DNA from: Planctomycetota bacterium
GTDB lineage: Bacteria; Planctomycetota; UBA1135; GCA-002686595
Assembly: GCA_029259595.1 (NCBI GenBank)
Contig: JAJDEW010000016.1
Span: forward strand, 1 to 64,000
Length of the DNA: 64,000 nucleotides
Reading direction: 5' to 3'
The stretch's first letter is position 1, and the number at the start of each line of letters is the position of its first letter. The notes below the pieces were generated by a model. The model worked only from the letters and a program-made list of their open reading frames with translations, was not told the DNA's origin and did not search any database. The translations under genes were made by a program, and so were the position numbers. Below, piece after piece: positions 44,101 to 56,800 of the stretch.

Positions 44101-44820
44101 GCTCGCGTCGGCGTCAAAGGCGCGGCAGTGCCCGTCGTGCGAGATGACGCCGCCGGCGCTCGCTTGCATCCCCGTCGCCTGCGGCAGGCGGATCGACACG
44201 CCGCCCGCCAGCGCCGCATCGCACTCGCCGGACAGGAGGCTCTGGCACGCGACGTGGACGGCGACGAGCGAAGTCGAGCAAGCGGTCTGCACGCTGAGCG
44301 CCGGACCGCGCAGGTCGAGGAGGTAGGCGATGCGGGTCGCGAGGAAGTCGCGCGACGTCGCGATCTCGAGCGCGAAGGTCCCCAGCGTCGCGCGCTGGCG
44401 TTCGTCCTGCAGGACGCGCCAGAGGTAGTCGTTGCGACCGGCGCCGACGAAGACGCCACAGCTCGCACCGAGCTGCGACGGCCGCTGCCCTGCGTCCTCG
44501 AAGCACTCGCAGGCCAACTCGAGCAGCAGGCGCTGCTGGGGGTCGAGCACCGTGGCCTCGGCCCGCGACAATCCGAAGTAGTCCGCGTCGAAGTCTTCGA
44601 TGTGTGCGAGGTCGCCGGCGACCGGCACGAAGCCGGGGCGAGCCTGCTCCGCGGCGCTGACGCCGACGCGCTCGAGCTCGTCGGACGAGAGCGTGCGTAG
44701 GCCGCGCCGCCCTTCGACGAGGAGCCGCCACATGGCACGCGGATTCGCGGCACCCGGCAGCCGGGCTGCCATGCCGACGACCGCGATCGCATCGCGCAAG
44801 CGCTCGTCGTGCGGACTCAC
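41125..44820 (-). CDS. Type I polyketide synthase module KS-AT-ACP-TE
   Basis: 1231 aa from GTG 44820, which overlaps the NRPS stop (GTGA). The KS (about residues 10-430) has VQTACSTSLVAVH, EAHGTGT and KSNFGHLDAG, so the Cys-His-His triad is intact. The AT (about 530-860) has GHSIGELTAA and the HAFH motif that indicates malonyl-CoA. The ACP (about 930-1010) has FFAAGGSSLVAIQV with the phosphopantetheine Ser. The TE (about 1030-1231) has VGWSFGGWVAFE and a late GDHRSML His. There are no KR, DH, ER or MT domains, so the added C2 unit keeps its beta-keto group. The module should extend the peptidyl chain from the last NRPS carrier once and release it. Confidence 0.96.
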   Translation of the reverse strand: MSPHDERLRDAIAVVGMAARLPGAANPRAMWRLLVEGRRGLRTLSSDELERVGVSAAEQARPGFVPVAGDLAHIEDFDADYFGLSRAEATVLDPQQRLLLELACECFEDAGQRPSQLGASCGVFVGAGRNDYLWRVLQDERQRATLGTFALEIATSRDFLATRIAYLLDLRGPALSVQTACSTSLVAVHVACQSLLSGECDAALAGGVSIRLPQATGMQASAGGVISHDGHCRAFDADASGSVPANGGGLVLLRPLAAALADGAAIHGVLLATAVNNDGADKVGFTAPSVSGQAAVVAEALELAGVEPASIGYVEAHGTGTRLGDPIEIAALAKSFPPRSGAATWIGSLKSNFGHLDAGAGIAGLLKALCVVREGVVPVSLDFRTPNPELGLAATGLRVVAEASTLEASDTPRRAGVSSFGIGGTNAHAIVEQAPWNVRGPEPREPRLVCLSARSRTALAARARDLAAALDERPDLALDDVAWTLAAGREAFAWRASFVARDTTEAKQLAQCLADLGAAPSAAAASGAPLTDGPPSAPASVRASDMALGHASEAPRIVWLFPGQGTTFAGMGRGLRGESVFAAAFGRCTRLFAQHGIAELERSVFGRTDAASAALARTDVAQAALFALGWSLAELLGARGVVPDVLVGHSIGELTAAAVAGVFTLEDAVALVALRGRAMQAAPAGAMLAVASSEAEVARYLSKDVALAAVNGPALCVVSGAVDAIAAVEAGCAGDGVSVRRLAIEHAFHSPAMAPAAATLAEALARVDAQAPRLPWIAARTAKLVQVAPTPADWALQLTETVRAFDAVRAARASLGLELGPGRSFAAAVRASAAPAPAWAPCLASADEQASDSADAAALLAALGVAWTTGLELEAEARGPLERGDDVRPPQRVHLPTYPFERERLWVEAAAPFGSEGDGGRAPDQRSSEVHDLLPSREPLEQIVRAAWSAALGLDELGPQTDFFAAGGSSLVAIQVVERIGRELGTTLSTADLVGTPRLADFVARVRARQAGGDRTEDADRSASVVVGTGPAGVQDGPPIWLFPGVDGEALPLAGLARRLGAPARILRYGAGDAVVTLARGCAEEIRQTRAATDALRLVGWSFGGWVAFETARILVGEGLTLERLVVLDTHSARDLPPEELAAAAEGPLPPALVRAAAEYVPRPAALELDLILADDPRTPRELTRGRWEALVDGLRPLATPGDHRSMLRAPHVDALARHLANTFSLSLPLR

Positions 44821-47800
44821 GGCGTCTCCCCCCGGCGTCCGCGTCGTCCGGCGCGCGCGGCCCGGCGCCGATCCGCGCGCTGGGCCCCGAGCACGGCAGC
44901 GTCCGTCGTCTGCCGGGCGGCGCTCTCCCCGCGCTCCAGGTGGGCGGCCAGTGCGCGGATCGTCGGGAAGCGGAAGAGCGTCACGACCGCGACCTCGCGT
45001 CCCAGCGCCTGCTCGAGCGTCGCACGCACCCGGACGAGGCCCAACGAATGCGCGCCCTGGTCGAAGACGTTCGTGGCGCAGCACGGCTCGGTCTCGAAGA
45101 CCTCGCGGAAGGCCTGCGCGACGAGCTCTTCCATCGCACCGCGCGGCGCGCTGCGTTCGTCGACGAGGGCAGACGGCTCGGGCAGAGCCGTGCGATCGAT
45201 CTTGCCGTTCTTGCTCCACGGCAGACTCGGCAGGACGAGCCACTCCGTCGGAACCAGCGCCGCGGGCAGGCGTCCCCGCAGGACGTCGCGCACCCGGCGC
45301 GGGTCGAGTTCAACTCCGGCGCCTTGGTTCGTCTCCGGCACGAGGTACGCGCGCAGGTGCTCCCCGCTCGACAAGACCACGGCTTCGCGCACGCCTTCGC
45401 AGGCGACCAGTGCGGCTTCGATCTCGCCCGGTTCGATGCGTTGCCCGCGCAGCTTGACCTGGCCGTCGACGCGGCCGTGGAAGACGAGCTCACCGCACGG
45501 GTTCCAGGACACCACGTCGCCCGTGCGGTAGGCGCGCGCGCCCGGCGTCGCGTCGAACGGGTCCGGCACGAAGGCAACCGCGGTCTCGCGCGGGCGCTTG
45601 GCGTAGCCGCGCGCGAGCGTCGCACCTCCGAGCACCAGCTCGCCGCGCACGCCGCGCGGCACGGGTTCGAGGCGTTCGTCCAGAACGTAGGCGCGCACGC
45701 CGTCGATGGGACGACCGATCGTCGGCACCGGCGCGCCGGCGGTAACCGCGACATCGTCCGCGTCGCCGGCGGTGGCCACCACGCTGGCCTCCGACGGTCC
45801 GTAGTGGTTGAAGAGTCGGAACGTTCGCCGTCCGGTCCCGCGACCGCGCAGGCGGTCCCCGCCGGCGAGCAGCGCGCGCAATGTCGTGTGTTCGGGCTGA
45901 TCCACGGCCAGCACCAGCTCGGCCAGCGGCGTCGGCAGGAAGAGTACGGTCAGTCCGCGGTCCGCGACCCAGGTCACGAGCCCGCTCGGGTCCAGGCGCA
46001 GCTCGTCCGGCACGAGTGCGAGGCTGGCCCCTGCTGCGAGAGCCGGCCAGGTCTCCCACACGGCCGCGTCGAAGGTCGAGCTCGCAATGCGCCCCGAGCG
46101 GTCGGTCGGACCGAGCCCGTACGCCCGCGCGTGCCAGGCGCACAGGTTCGCGAGCCCGCGCTCCGGCACCAGGACGATCTTCGGCGTCCCCGTCGAGCCC
46201 GAGGTGGCGACGACGTAGCCGAGCGCGTCGGGCGGCGTGACGACCGGCGTCGCGGGCGCGAACGCGCGTGAGCGGTTCGAGGCCTGCGCCGTTTGGGGAG
46301 CCGTGCTGCGGTTGCCTGCTGCTGCCGGTGACGGGCCCTCGGGCGTGGGGGCGTGCGCCAGCTCGAAGGCGCAGGCCGCGCTCGAGGCCGTCGCCGTGGT
46401 GGACGAACCGATCGGGTTGCGTGGTGCACGCTTCGACCGGAGCTCGTCGGGGAGCGTGGCGGCGTCGTCCGCCGTGCCGGCTACGCCGCCTTCCGGGTCA
46501 TGCCCGACGACGGCAGCGGCGTTCGGGCCGGTGTCGAGCGTGAGGACCGCGATTCCCAGGGAGCGGGCCAGCAGCGCGTGGCGTCGCGCGGCGACGACGA
46601 CCAGCGCGTCGGCCTCGCGGACGATCGCGGCCAGGCGCTCGGGCGGATCCTCGGGAGAGAGCAAGAGCGGTGCCGCGCCGCACCACTTGGCGCCGACGGC
46701 GGCGATGACTTCCGCGGTCGAACGTCCCGCCAGGACGGCGACGACCGTTTCGACGCCCGCACCTGCTGCGCCGAGAGCACCCGCCAGAGTGCGAGCTGTT
46801 TCGACCAACGCGCCGCGCGTGAGGCGCGCGTCTCCTTCCTCGACGGCGAGCGCGTCCGGGTCCTGTCGGGCCCAGGCGGCGATGCGTTCGAGCGGTGGCA
46901 GCGGCGCGCCGGGTTCCGGACCGCGTGCGAGCCGGATGAGCCGCGCTTGGGCCGGGGCGGAGACCCACGCGGCTGCTCGCCAGTCGCGTTGGGGAGCTCG
47001 GACCAGCGCGTCGAGGAAGCTGGCGAAGCTCTCCGCGAAGCCCGACACCGTCGCCGCGTCGAACAGCGTCGCGTCGTATTCGAAGGTTCCCGCGAGCCCC
47101 TTGCCGGCGCCGGGTGCGGCGTCGGTCTCGGTCATGGCCAGCACGAGGTCGAACTTGGCCGTATCCGTGGGCACGTCCAGAGGCTCGAGCGCGAGGCCAG
47201 CGAGCGCGAGCTCCCGTCGCGGAGTGTTCTGTAGCGCGAACATCACCTGGAAGAGCGGCGTGCGACCCGTCGAGCGCGCCGGCTGCACCGCGTTGACGAC
47301 CGCTTCGAAGGGCACATCGGCGTGTTCGAAGGCGTCGAGCGACCGTCGCCGAACGCGCCGCACGAGCTCGTCGAAGCTCCGCGCACCCGGCACGTCCGAA
47401 CGCAGGACCAGCGTGTTCACGAAGAAGCCGATCGAACCTTCGAGTTCGGGCCGCGTCCGCCCGGCGTGGGGGACGCCGACGCAGAAGTCGTCGACGCCGG
47501 CCAGTCGCGCGAGCCAAGCCTCGAAGGCCGCCAACAGCACCATGAACGGGCTCGCGCCGGCGCGCACGGCCAGCGCCCCGACATGCCGGGCCGTCTCCGC
47601 GGGCAGCTCGAGCTCGCACGTGCCCCCGCGGGTCGACGCGACCGCCGGCCGCGGCCGGTCGGTGGGCAGCGGCAGCTCCTCCGGTGCACCGGCCAAGGTC
47701 GTGCGCCAGGACTCCAGCTCCTGCGCGAAGGCCGGGCTCGTGCTCCAGCGCCGCTGCCAGGCGGCCACCTCGAGCGGTTGCAACGCTGCGCTCACCGTCG

Positions 47801-50800
47801 GATCCGCACCCGCTTCCGTCTCGAAGCCCGCTTCGAGCGCGTAGGAGCGCGAAAGCTCGTCGAAGAGGATCGCGAGCGACCAGCCGTCGATGAACAAGTG
47901 GTGGAGGACGAGGACGACGACGTGCTCTCGCGCACTGACCTCCAGCAAGGTGCAGCGCCCGGGACCCTGGCGCGGATCGACCGCCACGCGTCCCAACTCG
48001 CGCAGGCGCCGGGCGAGAGCGGCCTGGTCCGAGCGCGCCTCCGGATACGGGACGTGTTCGAAGGCGAGACCCGCGGTCCCTACGACTTGCTCCGGCACAC
48101 CGCCCTCGTCGACGATGCGCGTGCGCAACGCTTCGTGCCGCTCGGTCACGTGGTCCAGGGCGCGTCGAAGGGCGTCCACGTCGAGGTTCCCCGTCAGGCG
48201 CAGCGCTCCGGGCACGTTGTAGGCGGGGTCGTTCGGCTGCAGGAGGCTCAGGAACCACAGCCGCTCCTGCGCCGGGGACAGGGGGCCGCGGCGCTGCGCG
48301 GTCCGCGCGGGGGTCGGGCGAGGGAAGGCCGGTCGCACGAGGTCGCCGGTTCCCCGAAGGGCGCGCACGCGCTCCGCGAAGTCCCGCAAGCGCGGCGCCT
48401 CGAAGACCAGGCGCAACGCGACGTCGCAGCCGAGCGCTTCACTGACGCGCGCGGCCAAGCGCGCGGCCGAGAGCGAGTGTCCGCCGCAGGCGAAGAAGTC
48501 GTCGTCCCCTCCCGCCCGTTCGACGTGCAGCACTTCGCTCCACAACGTCGCGATCCAGGCCACGAAGGGATCGTCCGGTACCCGCGCTGCCCGGCGCTCC
48601 GCTTCCCAGACCGGATCCGGGAGCCAGCGGCGGTCGACCTTGGCATGGGCGTTGAGCGGCAGGTGTTCGACGGAAACGAAGTGCTGCGGAATCCAGGCTG
48701 CCGGCAGCTCGCGAGCGAGCGCGGCGCGCAGGGCCGCGTGCGTCGGCATCCCGTTCGCGGTGACGAGCCAGGCCACGAGCCGGGGTTCGCCGCGCGGATC
48801 GCTCCGCACGTCGGCGGCCGCCATGCGCACGCCGTCGACGCGCCCGAGGGCGGAGTCGATTCCGCCCAGCTCGATCCGTTGCCCCAGGAGCTTGATCTGC
48901 CCGTCGCGGCGACCGAGGAAGCACACGGCATCCTGTGCGTCGCGCCGAACGCGATCACCGGTGCGGTACATGCGCGCGCCGGGCAGGGAGCGGAACGGGT
49001 CCGGCAGGAAGCGCGCCGCGGTCTCGCGCGCTCGCCCCGGGTAGCCGCGGCCGACGCCGTCGCCACCGATGACGAGCTCGCCCGCGCAACCGTCGGGCAC
49101 GGGTTGAAGGTCGTCGTCGAGCACGTAGTGGAACGTGCCGGGGAAGGGACCGCCGAAGGGGATCGTGCGTACACCGGCGGGCACCGAGCGAACGAGCCCG
49201 CCCGACGAGAACACGGTCGTTTCCGTCGGACCGTAGAGATGCCACAGGACACCGGGCGCACCGGCCTCGAGCAAGGCGCGCACCGGTTCGGGCCGCACAC
49301 GCTCGCCGCCGAAGCGCAGCGAGCGCAGCGGCGCGAAGGCGTCGGGGCGACTCTGGGCCGTGCTGTGCAGCACGGCGCTCGTCAAGAACAGGTGCGTGAG
49401 GCCGCGCGCGCGAATCGCGCGCGCGAGACGTTCGGGATCGAGCACGTGCTCGCGGGGGAGCTCCACCACGGTGCCGCCCGCCAGGAGCGTCGGCCACAAC
49501 TCGATGGCGACGACGTCGAACACCGGATTGGCCGCGCGCCCGAAGCGGTCGTCGCTGCCGACGTCCCAGTGCTCGAGCGCACAGAAGCTCGCCAGGTTGC
49601 GGCGCGTGAGTCCGACCGGCTTGGGCGCGCCCGTCGAGCCCGAGGTGAAGAGCACGTGACAAAGCGCCTCCGCGGGGATGCGCCGTGGCCGGAAGGCGTC
49701 GTCGTCGCGCGTGTCGTGGTTCGCGTCGCTTCCGGCATCCCGAGCTGCACCGTCGATGCGCAGCGCCTGCAGCCCGAGGGAGGTCAAGAGCTCGACGTCG
49801 TCGGCCGAGCCGCCCAGCCCGCGCGTGGCGCCGACCGCCGCGAGCGAGGCCAGCAGGCGTTCGGTGGGGAAGGTCGCATCGAGCGGGACGTAGGGCGCGC
49901 CGACGAACAGGCAGGCGGCCATCGCGACGACGAGCTGGTCGGTGTCGCGCGCGAGCAAGGCGAGCGGTTCCTCGAGACGCACTCCCGCCCCTGTGAGTTG
50001 CCGGGCGAGTCGGTCGGCGCGTCGCGCGAGCTCGCCGTAGGTGACGCGCCGGCCGCCGACTTCGACGGCGATGCGATCGGCATGCCTGCGGAAGGCGCCG
50101 AGGACATGCTCGGAGAGCTCCGGCGCGGCGTCGGCCTCGTGCCCGCGTCCCGTGTCCGTCGCCAGGGCGAAGGAGGAGAGCGGTCGTTCGGCGCCGTCGA
50201 GCAGCTCTCCGACGAGCGCCTGGAAGGCCGTTGCGAAGGCCGCGACCGCGACGTCGTCGTGGCGCGTCGCGTCGTACTCCCACGCCAGGCGGTACCCGCC
50301 GTCGGGCGCCGGTTCGACGACGAGGCCCAACTCGGCGTGGGCTTCGGCGCCGCTCGCTTCGAGGTCGCGGGCGGTGGCCTCGACGCCGGAGAAGGACAGC
50401 GCGGCCAGCGGCGCGTTCTGAAACGCGAACAAGAGCTGCAACGGCGGCCGTCCTCCGACGCTGCGCTCGTATCCGAGCGCACGCACGATCCGCTCGTAGG
50501 GCACGTCTTGCACGTCGAAGGCCTCCAGCGTGTCCGCACGGACGCGCTCGCACAGCTGGCGGAAGCTGAACGCGCCGGCCAACGAGGCGCGCAGCGGCAA
50601 GACGTTGACGAAGAACCCGAGCAGCGGCGCGAGCTCGGCGCGCGTGCGGTTCGCGACGGGGACGTGGACGACGAAGTCGCGCGTCGCCGCCAGCTTGGCC
50701 AGCGCGACCTCGAAGGCCGCCAGCAGGACGAGGAAGGGCGTCGCGCCGTTGGCGCGCGCGAAGGCCTCGATACGCGCGCGTGCGACGGAGTCGAAGGCCT

Positions 50801-53800
50801 GCGTCAGTCGTCCGACGGCGCGCCCGTCGCCGGGAGGAACGTTCGGCGCAAGGTCCAGCTCGATGCGCGTCGGCGCCCCAGCCAGCCGGCGGCTCCAGAA
50901 GGCGAGGCCGCGTTCCAGGGGCTCGCCTTCCTGATGTTCGCGCTGCCAGACGGCGACGTCGCGGACCTGGACCTCGAGCGCGGGCAAGGCGGCCGTGCGG
51001 CCTTCGCACGCCGCGGCGTACAGCGCCGAGAGTTCGCGGCAGAACACCGCCAGCGTCCAGCCGTCGGAGGCGACATGGTGCAGGCAGAGCAGGAGCTCGT
51101 GACGCGCGTCACCGACGTGCAGCAGCACGGCCCGCAGGCTGCGTGCCGCCGCCAGGTCGAAGGGCGTGCGAACGACCTCGCGCTCGAGCGCGGCAACGCG
51201 CTCGGCACGGCGTTCGGGCACGAGGGAAGCGAGGTTCTCGACGCGCAGGTCGGGTTCGAGTTGCGCGTGCACGACTTGACGAGGCGTGCCGTCTTCGAGG
51301 ACGAGTGCGGTACGCAGGACCTCGTGGCGCGCGATCAGCGCGGCCAAGGCCGTACGCAAGGCCCCGGCGTCGACGGCTCCATGCAGCTCGAGGGCGAAGG
51401 CGGAGTGGTAGGTCGACGACTCCGGCGAGAGCCGCTGCAGGAAGAAGAGCCGCTCTTGGGCGAAGGTCAGCGGATACGAAGACGCCTCGGGCGCCCGGGT
51501 GATCGGCGGCGCCGCGAGCGCTTCCGCGTGCAGGCGCAGGTCTTGAATCGCTTCGGCCAGCGCACCGAGGCGTGGATGCTCGAAGATCGTCGTCAGCGGC
51601 AGCTCGACGCCCAGGACCTCGCGCACGCGTGCGACGAGCTGCGTCGCGCTCAGCGAGTGCCCGCCGAGCTCGAAGAAGTCGTCGGAGCGGGCTACGCGCT
51701 CGCGTCCGAGCAGCGTGCGCCACTCGTTCGCCAAGAGCTCGAGGACGACGTCGTCTTCGTCCATGGGCGCGTCCGAGCTCTCCGTCGCAAGCGGATCGGG
51801 CAGCGCTGCGCGGTCGAGCTTGCCGTTGGGCTTGAGCGGGAGCCGGGCCAGGAACCGGATCGCCTTCGGAACGAGCGGCTCGGGCAGGCTGCGGCGCAGG
51901 AGCTCGACGAGCTCGGGCGCCTCGACGTCGGTCGCGACGACCCAGGCGGCGAGCACGGCGGCGCCGCCCGCACCGTGCACGTCGACCACCGCACGCTGAA
52001 CGGCGGGATGGGCGTTCAGGTGGCACTCGATCTCCGCGGGCTCGATGCGCTGCCCGCGCAGCTTGATCTGGCGGTCCAGCCGTCCCCCGAACTCGAGCGT
52101 GCCCTCCGCGCGCCAGCGCACCCGGTCGCCGGTTCGATAGAGGCGTTCGCCCCGCGCGTCGGGGTCGGGGACGAAGCGCGCGGCCGTCTCTCGCGCCGCG
52201 TTCAGATAACCACGCGCGAGCCCGAGGCCGCCGGTCACGAGCTCGCCCCACGCTCCGGGCGGACGCGCGCGCAGGTCGCGATCGACGACCCGTACGTACG
52301 TACCGGGCAGCGGACGGCCGAGCGGCACGGGCGTGTCAGCGCCGTCGGCCTGGTTCGGGTCGAAGACGTGGCAAGCGGTGAAGGTCGTGTTCTCGGTCGG
52401 ACCGTAGCCGTTGACGAGGAGCGTCGTTTCGAAGGCCGCGAGCGCGCGGGCGACGTGTGCCGGCGACAGGGCCTCGCCGCCCGCGATGATCGTGCGCAGG
52501 CCGGCGAGTGCTTCGACGTCGGCTTCCACCAGGCGATGGAACAGCTCGGCGGTCAACCAGGCCAGCGTGATGCCGCGCTCGCGCAGGAAGGTCGCCAGCT
52601 CGGCCGGCGAAAGTTCCGGTCGCGGCGTCCACTCCAACCGCGCGCCGTGGGCGAGGGGCAAGAAGAGCTCGAGGGTGCTCGCGTCGAAGGCCACCGGCGC
52701 GAAGCCGAGCATACGGTCGGCGGGACTTGGCGCGACGAAGTTCGGAGCGCGCACGAGGCGCGCGATGGCCGCGTCGCGGACCTGCACGCCCTTCGGCTCG
52801 CCGGTCGAGCCCGAGGTGAACATGACATAGGCGAGCGAGTCGGGCCCGCGTACCTCCGCCAGCGGTGCGTCGGAGCGCGTCGCGAGCTCGCCTTCGAGTT
52901 CGTCGAGCACGAGCGGCAGGAAGAACCCGCCCGGCAGCGTGTCGACCGTGGCCGCGTCGGTGACGACGAGCGCCGCACCGGACGCCTCGAGCATCCGTCC
53001 CACGCGTTCCTCGGGCGCCTTCGGATCGATGGGCAGGAAGGCCGCGCCCGTGCGCAGCACCGCCAGGACCGCCTCGACGTAGCGCGGCGACGGCTCCAGC
53101 GCGAGCGCGACGACCGTCTCAGGCAAGGCGCCCGAGTCCGCCAGCAGACGCGCGAGCCGGTTGGCGCGCGCGTCGAGCTCGCGGTAGGTGAGCGCCTCGT
53201 CGCCGCGGGCGACGGCCACGCGCTCGCCATGGGCGGCGACCACGGCTGCGAACAGCGCGGTCACCGTGCTCGGGGTCTCGCACGGACCGTGGGCGTGCTG
53301 CCCCAGGAAGGCCGAGCACTCGCCGGGCTCCCACAGTTCGAGTGCGGACACGCGTTCGGACGGCCGCCGAGCGAGAGCGTCGAGGGCGCGTTCGAAGACG
53401 CGTCGGATGCGTTCGAGCTCGTCGCGCTCGAAGCGTCGCGCATCCGCTTGCCAGGTCACGTTCCAGCTCCCGTCGGCGTGCGGCTCGATCGCGAGCCACA
53501 GGTCGGCCACGGAGACTCCGACGTCGGGGTCGTCGCGCTCGATCCGTCCACCCCCGAGCGTGAGCTCTTCGAACGGTGCGGCGTGCATCGTGAAGACCAC
53601 CTCGAACAGCTCGCCGCGCCGCGGTCGCAGCCCCTCGGGGTCGAGCAAGGCGCTGGCGTCGGCCGGATGCGGCGCATCGTGCTCCGAGGCGGCGAGGGCG
53701 GTCGCACGCGCGCGCTCGAAGAGCTCGTCGAAGGTCGGATCGCCTGCGAGCGAAGCCGGCAGCGGGAGCAGGTCGACGAACATGCCGACCAGTGCGTGGG

Positions 53801-56800
53801 TCTCGGGCCGAGTCCGACCCGCGCCGGGCGATCCGAGCACGAAGCGCTCCTGATCCGCGAGCCGGCCCAGCGTCGCCTGCAACGCGGCCAGCGCGCCGAT
53901 GAAGGGCGTCGCACCACGCTCTGTGCACGCGTCTCTCCAGACGCGCGTCGTCGAAGCGGAGAGCTCGACGTCGACGAGGTGCGTGGCGCGCGCACCCGCA
54001 CTCGGTCCCGCGCGACGTCCAAGGCCGAGCGGTTCCGTCGCCCCCGTCAGGAACGTGCCCCAGAACTCACGTTCGGCGTCGTGGCGCCCGCCTTCGAAGC
54101 GTTCGCGCTCGTCGTGGACGAAGTCGGCGTAGCGGATCGCGAGCGGTTCGAACACGGGCGCCCGGTCGGCGCGGCGCGCGGCATACGCCTGATCGAGCTC
54201 GCGCGCCAGCACTCCGAGCGACCAACCGTCGCAGGCCGCATGGTGGGTGACGAGCACGAGTCGCACCTCGTCGGGCGCCAGCGTGAAGCAGGCCGCACGG
54301 ACGCGTGCCTCGCACTCCTGGCCTCCTTCGCGAGCTTGGAACGCCGCGGCCACCGTGCCCGTTGTCTCGAAGGGCCGTCGCGCGAGTTCGCGCGTCCGCG
54401 CGGCGAGCTCCGTCGCGCGCGCTGTGCCGGAGAGGTGCGACAGATCGGCTCGGACCAGGGTGAAGGCGAAGTGCGCGTGGGTGCGTGCCCGCAGGCCGTC
54501 GGGCGTTTCGACGAAGCTCGTGCGCAGCGGCTCGTGGCGCGCGATCACGTCGCGGAAGGCGGCTTCCAGCGCAGCGAGGTCGAGCACTCCCTTCCATCGG
54601 AAGGACTGCACGCCGTGGGGCGGCGCAGCCTCCGCGTCGGCCAGGCGCTCCGCGAGCCACAGACGCTCCTGGGCGAACGACACGGGCTCGAGCGCGGACG
54701 GAACGCGGCGCTCGAGGGCACGTGCGGTCTGCGCAGTGCTCTTGTGTGTGTCGATCGCCCGTGCGAGCTCGGCCAGCCGAGGAGCCTCGAAGAACGTGCG
54801 CAACGGCAGCTCGACGCCGCAGGCTTCGCGCAAGCGCGCCGCCAGCCGCACGGCGAGCAGCGAGTGTCCGCCCAGCTCGAAGAAGTCGTCCTCACGCGCG
54901 AAAGGCGCGCCGCTCAAGAGCTCGGACCACAGTCCGGCGAGCATGACTTCGGTTTCCGTCGCCGGGGGCGTCGCGCCACGCGGGGCGTCGCCGGGCGCCG
55001 GCAAGGCCGCGTCATCCACTTTCTGATTCGGGCCCAACGGCAGCTGCTCGAGCGTGACGATGGCAGACGGCACCTGATGGGAGGCGAGCTCGCTCGCGAG
55101 CTGCGCGCGCAGGCCGGCTGCATCGAGCTCTGCCCCGTCGGCGAGGACGACCCACGCCACGAGCCGCTGGCCGGCGAGGCCGACCCGCGCCCGCGCGATG
55201 CCTGCCGCGCGCTCGAGCGCCGCCTCGATCTCGCGCGGCTCAACGCGATAGCCGTTGACCTGCACCTGGCGATCGAGCCGACCCCCGAACTCGAGCGTTC
55301 CGTCCGCGTGCCAGCGCGCGCGATCGCCGGTCCGGTACAGCCGCGAACCGAGTTCGGCCGCGAACGCATCGGGAACGAAACGCTCGGCGGTCGTGCGCGG
55401 ATCGCCGTCGTAGCCGCGCGCGAGGCCCGCGCCACCGAGACACAGCTCGCCCCACACGCCGACGGGGACGCGCGCGAGGCGTGCATCGAGCACCCGGGCG
55501 ATCGTGCCCTCGATCGGACGACCGATCGTGACGCTCTCGCAGAGGGGTGGTGTGAGCCGTGCGGCGGTCGCGATCGTCGTGCACTCGGTCGGGCCGTAGC
55601 CGTTGACGAGCCGCGTGTCGGGCAAGCGCGCGAGCGCGCGCGTGACGACGGCGGCCGAGGCAGCCTCGCCCCCGAGCGCGAGCCAGGCGACGTCGGCCAA
55701 GGCCGTGGCCTCGCGCTCGAGTAACGGCGCGAGCAAGGCCGGCGGCACGCGCAGGAAGGCGGGCCGCGTCGCGCGCAGGAAGCGACCGAGCTCGGCCAGC
55801 GTCGGCGTCGCCCCTCCGTCGACTTCCAGGACCGCGCTGCGCGCACCGGCGAGCAACGGGCCGAAGATCTGCGCGATCGAGGGGTCGAAGCCGACCGGCG
55901 CCGTGAAGGCGACGCTCTCGAGCTCGCCGAACGGTGCATAGCGTTCCGAACGGGCAAGCCGTACGACCGCACGGTGGGTGACCGCGACGCCCTTGGGCGT
56001 GCCGGTCGAGCCCGAAGTGAAGAGCACGTAGGCCAAGCGGTCGGGGCCGACCTCGGGGAGCGCAACGTCGGCGGCCTGGCCCTGTCGCTCGAGCGCGGCG
56101 AGCGTCACGGCGCCGGGTCGCTGTGTCGCTCGAACGTCGGCGCCCGCCTGCGCCGGCGACGCACCCTGACCCGGTGCCCGCAGTACGGTGTCGCTCGTCC
56201 TGACGACGACGAACTTCGTGTGCGCGCTCGCGCTCAACGCGCTCCGGCGCGTGGGGGGAAGCTCGGGGTCGAGCGGAACGAAGACGCCGCCGGCGCGCAC
56301 GACGCCGAGCACGGCGACGACGTAGTCCAAGGAGCGCGGGAGCTCGAGCGCGACCCGTTCTTCGGCGCGCAGTCCGCGCGCGAGGAGGGCGCGTGCGACG
56401 GCGGCGCTGCGGCGCTCGAGGGTGGCGTAGTCGAGCGTATGCGAGCCATCCGTCAGCGCGCTGGCGGCGGGCCGTCGACGCGCGCTGGCCTCGAAGGCGG
56501 CGCCAAGCGACGTCGCGGTCTCGACGGGGGGGCCGGTCTCGAAGCCTGCCAGGGTCTGCAGCGCGTGCGTGTCGAGGCTCGAGAGCTCGCTGCAAGGCGC
56601 GTCGGGCCGCGCGACCGCCGCCGCGAGCAAGGTTCGCAGGCCCGCGAGCAAGCGTTGCACGGTCGTCGGTTCGAAGAGCGCCGTCGCGTACTCGAAGGCC
56701 GCGATCCAGCCGTGCGCGTCGGCCTGGCCGAGGTGGGCTTCCTGAACGGAAAGGGACAGGTCGAACTTGGCGCTGGGCGCGTCCAGCGGCAAGAGCCGCG

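Noticed and set aside
47322-55724. A 2800-codon open frame on the + strand, antisense to the large NRPS
   Set aside because: Very long antisense frames arise in GC-rich genes because stop codons are rare there. The opposite strand encodes unmistakable C, A and T domains. The translated + strand product is Arg/Glu/Gln-rich without any family motif.
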